NCBI GenBank assembly: GCA_965223105.1
Contig: OZ244987.1
Span: forward strand, 4,526,001 to 4,590,000
Source of the DNA: JABDMH01 sp965223105
Lineage (GTDB): Bacteria > Bacteroidota > Bacteroidia > Chitinophagales > Saprospiraceae
Reading direction: 5' to 3'
DNA length: 64,000 nt
Each line of letters starts with the position of its first letter. Positions within the stretch are counted from its first letter, which is position 1. The notes beneath the pieces are model-generated. The model had not been told where the DNA came from, ran no database searches, and worked only from the letters and a program-made list of their open reading frames with translations. Of the stretch, positions 41,001 to 53,000 are shown piece by piece. Made by a program: the position numbers and the translations under genes.

Positions 41001-44000
41001 ATACCCTGATGAGCACTGGAGGTTGTGACTCTATTGTAGAACTGACCCTCACTGTGCTTGACGGTTCCGAACAAAACATCACCGCTGAAATTTGTGAAGG
41101 AGAAAGTTTTGTTTTCGGCAATAGCACCTTGACCGCCAGTGGCACTTATCGCGATACCATCACGGCTAGCAATGGCTGCGATTCCATTATTATTTTAGAA
41201 TTAACCGTCCATCGAACCGCACAGACCCTGGTCGAGCATCAAATTTGTGAAGGCAGTTCGTTTGTTTTTGGTGGACAATCTTACAATACCTCTGGCACCT
41301 ACCACGACACCCTGGCTACCCAGCAGGGTTGTGATTCGGTGATCACCCTAATGCTCTCGGTCCTTGATCAATTTGAAACCGATATTGCGGTACAAATTTG
41401 TGTGGGCGATGAATATGTATTCGGTGGCAATACCCTCACCCAGTCCGGCATTTATCGCGATACCCTAAGTTCGGTGGATGGATGTGACTCCATCATTATT
41501 TTAGATCTGGCTGTTGTTGATGAAATACACACCCCAATTGAAGCTCAGATCTGCGCTGGCGATCAATTTACTTTTGGAGGTAATGATTACGCCATCTCCG
41601 GTATTTACCGTGACACTTTGGTCAGTGCTGGTGGTTGTGATTCCATCGTTTCACTCACCCTCACCGTGGTCGATGAAGTGTTGGAAACAATTGCTGCGGA
41701 AATTTGTCAGGGCGATCAATATTTATTCGCTGGTATTAATTATTCTACCTCTGGTGTTTACCGCGATACCCTGATGAGCACTGGAGGTTGTGACTCTATT
41801 GTAGAACTGACCCTCACTGTGCTTGACGGTTCCGAACAAAACATCACCGCTGAAATTTGTGAAGGAGAAAGTTTTGTTTTCGGCAATAGCACCTTGACCG
41901 CCAGTGGCACTTATCGCGATACCATCACGGCTAGCAATGGCTGCGATTCCATTATTATTTTAGAATTAACCGTCCATCGAACCGCACAGACCCTGGTCGA
42001 GCATCAAATTTGTGAAGGCAGTTCGTTTGTTTTTGGTGGACAATCTTACAATACCTCTGGCACCTACCACGACACCCTGGCTACCCAGCAGGGTTGTGAT
42101 TCGGTGATCACCCTAATGCTCTCGGTCCTTGATCAATTTGAAACCGACATTGCGGTACAAATTTGTGTGGACGATGAATATGTATTCGGTGGCAATACCC
42201 TCACCCAGTCCGGCATTTATCGCGACACCCTAAGTTCGGTGGATGGCTGTGACTCCATCATTATTTTAGACCTGGCTGTTGTTGATGAAATACACACCCC
42301 AATTGAAGCACAGATCTGCGCTGGCGATCAATTTACTTTTGGAGGTAATGATTACGCCATCTCCGGTATTTACCGCGACACTTTGGTCAGTGCCGGTGGT
42401 TGTGATTCCATCGTTACACTCACCCTCACCGTGGTCGATGAAGTGTTGGAAACCATTGCTGCTGAAATTTGCCAGGGCGATCAATATTTATTCGCTGGTA
42501 TTAATTATTCTACCTCTGGTGTTTACCGCGATACCCTGATGAGCACTGGAGGTTGTGACTCTATTGTAGAACTGACCCTCACTGTGCTTACCAGATCCGA
42601 ACAAAATATTACTGCGGAAATTTGCCAGGGCGATCAATATTTATTTGGTGGCATCAATTACACCACCAGTGGCACTTATCGCGATACCATCCGCGCTAGC
42701 AATGGCTGTGATTCCATTATTATTTTAGAATTAACCATCCATCCAACCGCACAGACCATGGTCGAGCATCAAATTTGTGAAGGCAGTTCGTTTGTTTTTG
42801 GTGGACAATCCTACAATACCTCTGGCACCTACCACGACACCCTGGCTACCCAGCATGGTTGTGATTCGGTGATCACCCTAATGCTCTCGGTCCTTGATCA
42901 ATTTGAAACCGATATTGCGGTACAAATTTGTGTGGGCGATGAATATGTATTCGGTGGCAATACCCTCACCCAGTCCGGCATTTATCGCGATACCCTAAGT
43001 TCGGTGGATGGATGTGACTCCATCATTATTTTAGATCTGGCCGTTGTTGATGAAATACACACCCCCAATTGAAGCTCAGATCTGCGCTGGCGATCAATTT
43101 ACTTTTGGAGGTAATGATTACGCCATCTCCGGTATTTACCGTGACACTTTGGTCAGTGCTGGTGGTTGTGATTCCATCGTCACACTCACCCTCACCGTGG
43201 TCGATGAAGTGTTGGAAACCATTGCTGCGGAAATTTGTCAGGGCGATCAATATTTATTCGCTGGTATTAATTATTCTACCTCTGGTGTTTACCGCGATAC
43301 CCTGATGAGCACTGGAGGTTGTGACTCTATTGTAGAACTGACCCTCACTGTGCTTACCGGTTCCGAACAAAACATTACCGCTGAAATTTGTGAAGGAGAA
43401 AGTTTTGTTTTCGGCAATAGCACCTTGACCGCCAGTGGCACTTATCGCGATACCATCACGGCTAGCAATGGCTGCGATTCCATTATTATTTTAGAATTAA
43501 CCGTCCATCGAACCGCACAGACCCTGGTCGAGCATCAAATTTGTGAAGGCAGTTCGTTTGTTTTTGGTGGACAATCTTACAATACCTCTGGCACCTACCA
43601 CGACACCCTGGCTACCCAGCAGGGTTGTGATTCGGTGATCACCCTAATGCTCTCGGTCCTTGATCAATTTGAAACCGACATTGCGGTACAAATTTGTGTG
43701 GACGATGAATATGTATTCGGTGGCAATACCCTCACCCAGTCCGGCATTTATCGCGACACCCTAAGTTCGGTGGATGGCTGTGACTCCATCATTATTTTAG
43801 ACCTGGCCGTTGTTGATGAAATACACACCCCCGTTGAAGCACAGATCTGCGCTGGCGATCAATTTACTTTTGGAGGTAATGATTACGCCATCTCCGGTAT
43901 TTACCGCGACACTTTGGTCAGTGCCGGTGGTTGTGATTCCATCGTTACACTCACCCTCACCGTGGTCGATGAAGTGTTGGAAACCATTGCTGCTGAAATT

Positions 44001-47000
44001 TGTCAGGGCGATCAATATTTATTCGCTGGTATTAATTATTCCACCGCCGGTGTTTATCGCGATACTCTCCGAAGCGCAGGTGGTTGTGATTCTATTGTAG
44101 AACTGACACTCACTGTGCTTACCGGTTCCGAACAAAACATTACCGCTGAAATTTGCCAGGGCGATCAATATTTATTCGGTGGCATCAATTACACCACCAG
44201 TGGCACCTATCGCGATACCATCCCAGCTCGCAATGGCTGTGACTCCATTATTATTTTAGAATTAACCGTCCATCCAACCGCACAGACCCTGGTCGAGCAG
44301 GAAATTTGTGAAGGCAGTTCGTTTGTTTTTGGTGGACAATCCTACAATACCTCTGGCACCTACCACGACACCCTGGCTACCCAGCATGGTTGTGATTCGG
44401 TGATCACCCTGATGCTCTCGGTTCTTGATCAATTTGAAACCGATATTGCTGCACAAATTTGTGTGGGCGATGAATATGTATTCGGTGGCAACACCTTCAC
44501 CCAGTCAGGTATTTATCGCGACACCCTCAGTTCGGTGGATGGCTGTGACTCCATCATTATTTTAGATCTGGCCGTTGTTGATGAAATATACACCCCAATT
44601 GAAGCTCAGATCTGCGCTGGCGATCAATTTACTTTTGGAGGTGAGGATTACGCCATCGCCGGTATTTACCGTGACACTTTGGTCAGTGCTGGTGGTTGTG
44701 ATTCCATTGTCACCCTCACCCTCACCGTGGTCGATGAAGTACTCCAAACCATTGCTGCGGAAATTTGTCAGGGCGATCAATATTTATTCGCTGGTATTAA
44801 TTATTCCACCGCCGGTGTTTATCGCGATACTCTCCGAAGCGCAGGTGGTTGTGATTCTATTGTAGAACTGACACTCACTGTGTTTAACGGTTCCGACCAA
44901 AACATCACCGCTGAAATTTGCCAGGGCGATCAATATTTATTCGGTGGCATCAATTACACCACCAGTGGCACCTATCGCGATACCATCCCAGCTCGCAATG
45001 GCTGTGACTCCATTATTATTTTAGAATTAACCGTCCATCCAACCGCACAGACCCTGGTCGAGCAGGAAATTTGTGAAGGCAGTTCGTTTGTTTTTGGTGG
45101 ACAATCTTACAATACCTCTGGCACCTACCACGACACCCTGGCTACCCAGCAGGGTTGTGATTCGGTGATCACCCTAATGCTCTCGGTCCTTGATCAATTT
45201 GAAACCGACATTGCGGTACAAATTTGTGTGGGCGATGAATATGTATTCGGTGGCAACACCTTCACCCAGTCAGGTATTTATCGCGACACCCTCAGTTCGG
45301 TGGATGGCTGTGACTCCATCATTATTTTAGATCTGGCCGTTGTTGATGAAATATACACCCCAATTGAAGCTCAGATCTGCGCTGGCGATCAATTTACTTT
45401 TGGAGGTGAGGATTACGCCATCGCCGGTATTTACCGTGACACTTTGGTCAGTGCTGGTGGTTGTGATTCCATTGTCACCCTCACCCTCACCGTGGTCGAT
45501 GAAGTACTCCAAACCATTGCTGCGGAAATTTGTCAGGGCGATCAATATTTATTCGGTGGTATTAATTATTCCACCGCCGGTGTTTATCGCGATACTCTCC
45601 GAAGCGCAGGTGGTTGTGATTCTATTGTAGAACTGACACTCACTGTGTTTGACGGTTCCGAACAAAACATCACCGCTGAAATTTGTGAAGGAGAAAGTTT
45701 TGTTTTCGGCAATAGCACCTTGACCGCCAGTGGCACTTATCGCGATACCATCACGGCTAGCAATGGCTGCGATTCCATTATTATTTTAGAATTAACCGTC
45801 CATCGAACCGCACAGACCCTGGTCGAGCATCAAATTTGTGAAGGCAGTTCGTTTGTTTTTGGTGGACAATCTTACAATACCTCTGGCACCTACCACGACA
45901 CCCTGGCTACCCAGCAGGGTTGTGATTCGGTGATCACCCTAATGCTCTCGGTCCTTGATCAATTTGAAACCGACATTGCGGTACAAATTTGTGTGGACGA
46001 TGAATATGTATTCGGTGGCAATACCCTCACCCAGTCCGGCATTTATCGCGACACCCTAAGTTCGGTGGATGGCTGTGACTCCATCATTATTTTAGACCTG
46101 GCTGTTGTTGATGAAATACACACCCCAATTGAAGCACAGATCTGCGCTGGCGATCAATTTACTTTTGGAGGTAATGATTACGCCATCTCCGGTATTTACC
46201 GCGACACTTTGGTCAGTGCCGGTGGTTGTGATTCCATCGTTACACTCACCCTCACCGTGGTCGATGAAGTGTTGGAAACCATTGCTGCGGAAATTTGTCA
46301 GGGCGATCAATATTTATTCGCTGGTATTAATTATTCTACCTCTGGTGTTTACCGCGATACCCTGATGAGCACTGGAGGTTGTGACTCTATTGTAGAACTG
46401 ACCCTCACTGTGCTTGACGGTTCCGAACAAAACATCACCGCTGAAATTTGTGAAGGAGAAAGTTTTGTTTTCGGCAATAGCACCTTGACCGCCAGTGGCA
46501 CTTATCGCGATACCATCACGGCTAGCAATGGCTGCGATTCCATTATTATTTTAGAATTAACCGTCCATCGAACCGCACAGACCCTGGTCGAGCATCAAAT
46601 TTGTGAAGGCAGTTCGTTTGTTTTTGGTGGACAATCTTACAATACCTCTGGCACCTACCACGACACCCTGGCTACCCAGCAGGGTTGTGATTCGGTGATC
46701 ACCCTAATGCTCTCGGTCCTTGATCAATTTGAAACCGACATTGCGGTACAAATTTGTGTGGACGATGAATATGTATTCGGTGGCAATACCCTCACCCAGT
46801 CCGGCATTTATCGCGACACCCTAAGTTCGGTGGATGGCTGTGACTCCATCATTATTTTAGACCTGGCTGTTGTTGATGAAATACACACCCCAATTGAAGC
46901 ACAGATCTGCGCTGGCGATCAATTTACTTTTGGAGGTAATGATTACGCCATCTCCGGTATTTACCGTGACACTTTGGTCAGTGCCGGTGGTTGTGATTCC

Positions 47001-50000
47001 ATCGTTACACTCACCCTCACCGTGGTCGATGAAGTGTTGGAAACCATTGCTGCTGAAATTTGCCAGGGCGATCAATATTTATTCGGTGGTATTAATTATT
47101 CTACCTCTGGTGTTTACCGCGATACCCTGATGAGCACTGGAGGTTGTGACTCTATTGTAGAACTGACCCTCACTGTGCATACCGTATCCGAACAAAACAT
47201 TACTGCTGAGATTTGTCAGGGTGATCAATACTTATTCGGTGGCATTAATTACTCAAGTAGTGGCACCTATCGCGATACCATCCCAGCTAGCAATGGATGT
47301 GATTCCATTATTATTTTAGAATTAACCGTCCATCCAACCGCACAGACACTTATCGAGCATCTAATTTGTGAAGGCAGTTCGTTTGTTTTTGGTGGACAAT
47401 CCTACAATACCTCTGGCACCTACCACGATACCCTGGCTACCCAGCAGGGTTGTGATTCGGTGATCACTCTGATGCTCTCGGTCCTTGATCAATTTGAAAC
47501 CGAGATTGCGGTACAAATTTGTGTGGGTGATGAATATGTATTCGGTGGCAATACCCTCACCCAGTCCGGCATTTATCGCGACACCCTAAGTTCGGTGGAT
47601 GGCTGTGACTCCATCATTATTTTGGACCTGGCCGTTGTTGATGAAATACACACCACCATTGAAGCTACAATCTGCTCCGGCGATCAATTTACCTTTGGAG
47701 GTAATGATTACGCCACCTCCGGTATTTACCGCGATACTTTGATCAGTGCCGGAGGTTGTGATTCCATCATTACCCTTGCCCTCACCGTGGTCGATGAAGT
47801 GTTGGAAACCATTGCTGCGGAAATTTGCCAGGGCGATCAATATTTATTCGCTGGTATTAATTATTCTAACTCTGGTGTTTACCGCGATACCCTGATGAGC
47901 ACTGGAGGTTGTGACTCTATTGTAGAACTGACCCTCACTGTGCTTACCGGATCCGAACAAAATATTACTGCTGAGATTTGCCAGGGCGATCAATATTTAT
48001 TCGGTGACATTAATTACTCAAGTAGTGGCACCTATCGCGATACCATCCCAGCTCGCAATGGCTGCGACTCCATTATTATTTTAGAATTAACCGTCCATCC
48101 AACCGCACAGACCCTGGTCGAGCAGGAAATTTGTGAAGGCAGTTCGTTTGTTTTTGGTGGCCAATCCTACAATACCGCTGGCACTTACCACGACACCCTG
48201 GCTACCCAGCATGGTTGTGATTCGGTGATCACCCTGATGCTCTCAGTTCTCGATCAATTTGAAACCGACATTGCGGTGCAAATTTGTGTGGACGATGAAT
48301 ATGTATTCGGTGGCAATACCCTCACCCAGTCCGGCATTTATCGCGACACCCTAAGTTCGGTGGATGGCTGTGACTCCATCATTATTTTAGACCTGGCCGT
48401 TGTTGATGAAATACACACCCCCGTTGAAGCTCAGATCTGCGCTGGCGATCAATTTACTTTTGGAGGTAATGATTATGCCATATCCGGTATTTACCGCGAT
48501 ACTTTGGTCAGTGCCGGTGGATGTGATTCCATCGTCACCTTGACCCTCACTGTGGTCGATGAAGTGTTGGAAACCATTGCTGCGGAAATTTGCCAGGGCG
48601 ATCAATATTTATTCGCTGGTATTAATTATTCTAACTCTGGTGTTTACCGCGATACCCTGATGAGCACTGGAGGTTGTGACTCTATTGTAGAACTGACCCT
48701 CACTGTGCTTACCGGATCCGAACAAAATATTACTGCTGAGATTTGCCAGGGCGATCAATATTTATTCGGTGACATTAATTACTCAAGTAGTGGCACCTAT
48801 CGCGATACCATCCCAGCTCGCAATGGCTGCGACTCCATTATTATTTTAGAATTAACCGTCCATCCAACCGCACAGACCCTGGTCGAGCAGGAAATTTGTG
48901 AAGGCAGTTCGTTTGTTTTTGGTGGCCAATCCTACAATACCGCTGGCACTTACCACGACACCCTGGCTACCCAGCATGGTTGTGATTCGGTGATCACCCT
49001 GATGCTCTCAGTTCTCGATCAATTTGAAACCGACATTGCGGTACAAATTTGTGTGGGCGATGAATATGTATTCGGTGGCAACACCTTCACCCAGTCAGGC
49101 ATTTATCGCGACACCCTCAGTTCGGTGACTCCATCATTATTTTAGATCTGGCCGTTGTTGATGAAATATACACCCCAATTGAAGCTCAGATCTGCGCTGG
49201 CGATCAATTTACTTTTGGAGGTGAGGATTACGCCATCGCCGGTATTTACCGTGACACTTTGGTCAGTGCTGGTGGTTGTGATTCCATTGTCACCCTCACC
49301 CTCACCGTGGTCGATGAAGTACTCCAAACCATTGCTGCGGAAATTTGTCAGGGCGATCAATATTTATTCGGTGGTATTAATTATTCCACCGCCGGTGTTT
49401 ATCGCGATACTCTCCGAAGCGCAGGAGGTTGTGACTCTATTGTAGAACTGACCCTCACTGTGCATACCGTATCCGAACAAAATTGTCAGGGTGATCAATA
49501 CTTATTCGGTGGCATTAATTACTCAAGTAGTGGCACCTATCGCGATACCAAGCTAGCAATGGATGTGATTCCATTATTATTTTAGACACTTATCGAGCAT
49601 CTAATTTGTGAAGGCAGTTCGTTTGTTTTTGGTGGACAATCCTACAATACCTCTGGCACCTACCACGATACCCTGGCTACCCAGCAGGGTTGTGATTCGG
49701 TGATCACTCTGATGCTCTCGGTCCTTGATCAATTTGAAACCGAGATTGCGGTACAAATTTGTGTGGGTGATGAATATGTATTCGGTGGCAATACCCTCAC
49801 CCAGTCCGGCATTTATCGCGACACCCTAAGTTCGGTGGATGGCTGTGACTCCATCATTATTTTGGACCTGGCCGTTGTTGATGAAATACACACCACCATT
49901 GAAGCTACAATCTGCTCCGGCGATCAATTTACCTTTGGAGGTAATGATTACGCCACCTCCGGTATTTACCGCGATACTTTGATCAGTGCCGGAGGTTGTG

Positions 50001-53000
50001 ATTCCATCATTACCCTTGCCCTCACCGTGGTCGATGAAGTGTTGGAAACCATTGCTGCGGAAATTTGCCAGGGCGATCAATATTTATTCGCTGGTATTAA
50101 TTATTCTAACTCTGGTGTTTACCGCGATACCCTGATGAGCACTGGAGGTTGTGACTCTATTGTAGAACTGACCCTCACTGTGCTTACCGGATCCGAACAA
50201 AATATTACTGCTGAGATTTGCCAGGGCGATCAATATTTATTCGGTGACATTAATTACTCAAGTAGTGGCACCTATCGCGATACCATCCCAGCTCGCAATG
50301 GCTGCGACTCCATTATTATTTTAGAATTAACCGTCCATCCAACCGCACAGACCCTGGTCGAGCAGGAAATTTGTGAAGGCAGTTCGTTTGTTTTTGGTGG
50401 CCAATCCTACAATACCGCTGGCACTTACCACGACACCCTGGCTACCCAGCATGGTTGTGATTCGGTGATCACCCTGATGCTCTCAGTTCTCGATCAATTT
50501 GAAACCGACATTGCGGTGCAAATTTGTGTGGACGATGAATATGTATTCGGTGGCAATACCCTCACCCAGTCCGGCATTTATCGCGACACCCTAAGTTCGG
50601 TGGATGGCTGTGACTCCATCATTATTTTAGACCTGGCCGTTGTTGATGAAATACACACCCCCGTTGAAGCTCAGATCTGCGCTGGCGATCAATTTACTTT
50701 TGGAGGTAATGATTATGCCATATCCGGTATTTACCGCGATACTTTGGTCAGTGCCGGTGGATGTGATTCCATCGTCACCTTGACCCTCACTGTGGTCGAT
50801 GAAGTGTTGGAAACCATTGCTGCGGAAATTTGCCAGGGCGATCAATATTTATTCGCTGGTATTAATTATTCTAACTCTGGTGTTTACCGCGATACCCTGA
50901 TGAGCACTGGAGGTTGTGACTCTATTGTAGAACTGACCCTCACTGTGCTTACCGGATCCGAACAAAATATTACTGCTGAGATTTGCCAGGGCGATCAATA
51001 TTTATTCGGTGACATTAATTACTCAAGTAGTGGCACCTATCGCGATACCATCCCAGCTCGCAATGGCTGCGACTCCATTATTATTTTAGAATTAACCGTC
51101 CATCCAACCGCACAGACCCTGGTCGAGCAGGAAATTTGTGAAGGCAGTTCGTTTGTTTTTGGTGGCCAATCCTACAATACCGCTGGCACTTACCACGACA
51201 CCCTGGCTACCCAGCATGGTTGTGATTCGGTGATCACCCTGATGCTCTCAGTTCTCGATCAATTTGAAACCGACATTGCGGTGCAAATTTGTGTGGACGA
51301 TGAATATGTATTCGGTGGCAATACCCTCACCCAGTCCGGCATTTATCGCGACACCCTAAGTTCGGTGGATGGCTGTGACTCCATCATTATTTTAGACCTG
51401 GCCGTTGTTGATGAAATACACACCCCCGTTGAAGCTCAGATCTGCGCTGGCGATCAATTTACTTTTGGAGGTAATGATTATGCCATATCCGGTATTTACC
51501 GCGATACTTTGGTCAGTGCCGGTGGATGTGATTCCATCGTCACCTTGACCCTCACTGTGGTCGATGAAGTGTTGGAAACCATTGCTGCGGAAATTTGTCA
51601 GGGCGATCAATATATATTTGGTGGTATTAATTATTCCACCGCCGGTGTTTATCGCGATACTCTCCGAAGCGCAGGTGGGTGTGATTCTATTGTAGAACTG
51701 ACACTCACTGTGCTTACCGGTTCCGAACAAAACATTACTGCTGAGATTTGCCAGGGTGATCAATACCTATTCGGTGGCATTAATTACTCGAGTAGTGGCA
51801 CCTATCGCGATACCATCCCAGCTCGCAATGGCTGCGACTCCATTATTATTTTAGAATTAACCGTCCATCCAACCGCACAGACCCTGGTCGAGCAGGAAAT
51901 TTGTGAAGGCAGTTCGTTTGTTTTTGGTGGACAATCCTACAATACCGCTGGCACTTACCACGACACCCTGGCTACCCAGCATGGTTGTGATTCGGTGATC
52001 ACCCTGATGCTCTCAGTCCTTGATCAATTTGAAACCGATATTGCTGCACAAATTTGTGTGGGCGATGAGTATGTTTTTGGTGGCAACACCTTCACCCAGT
52101 CAGGTATTTATCGCGACACCCTAAGTTCGGTGGATGGCTGTGACTCCATCATTATTTTGGACCTGGCCGTTGTTGATGAAATACACACCACCATTGAAGC
52201 TACAATCTGCTCCGGCGATCAATTTACCTTTGGAGGTAATGATTACGCCACCTCCGGTATTTACCGCGATACTTTGATCAGTGCCGGAGGTTGTGATTCC
52301 ATCATTACCCTTGCCCTCACCGTGGTCGATGAAGTGTTGGAAACCATTGCTGCTGAAATTTGTCAGGGCGATCAATATTTATTCGCTGGTATTAATTATT
52401 CTAACTCTGGTGTTTACCGCGATACCCTGATGAGCACTGGAGGTTGTGACTCTATTGTAGAACTGACCCTCACTGTGCTTACCGGTTCCGACCAAAACAT
52501 CACCGCTGAAATTTGCCAGGGCGATCAATATTTATTCGGTGGCATCAATTACACCACCAGTGGCACCTATCGCGATACCATCCCAGCTCGCAATGGCTGT
52601 GACTCCATTATTATTTTAGAATTAACCGTCCATCCAACCGCACAGACCCTGGTCGAGCAGGAAATTTGTGAAGGCAGTTCGTTTGTTTTTGGTGGCCAAT
52701 CCTACAATACCGCTGGCACTTACCACGACACCCTGGCTACCCAGCATGGTTGTGATTCGGTGATCACCCTGATGCTCTCAGTTCTCGATCAATTTGAAAC
52801 CGACATTGCGGTGCAAATTTGTGTGGACGATGAATATGTATTCGGTGGCAATACCCTCACCCAGTCCGGCATTTATCGCGACACCCTAAGTTCGGTGGAT
52901 GGCTGTGACTCCATCATTATTTTAGACCTGGCCGTTGTTGATGAAATACACACCCCCGTTGAAGCTCAGATCTGCGCTGGCGATCAATTTACTTTTGGAG

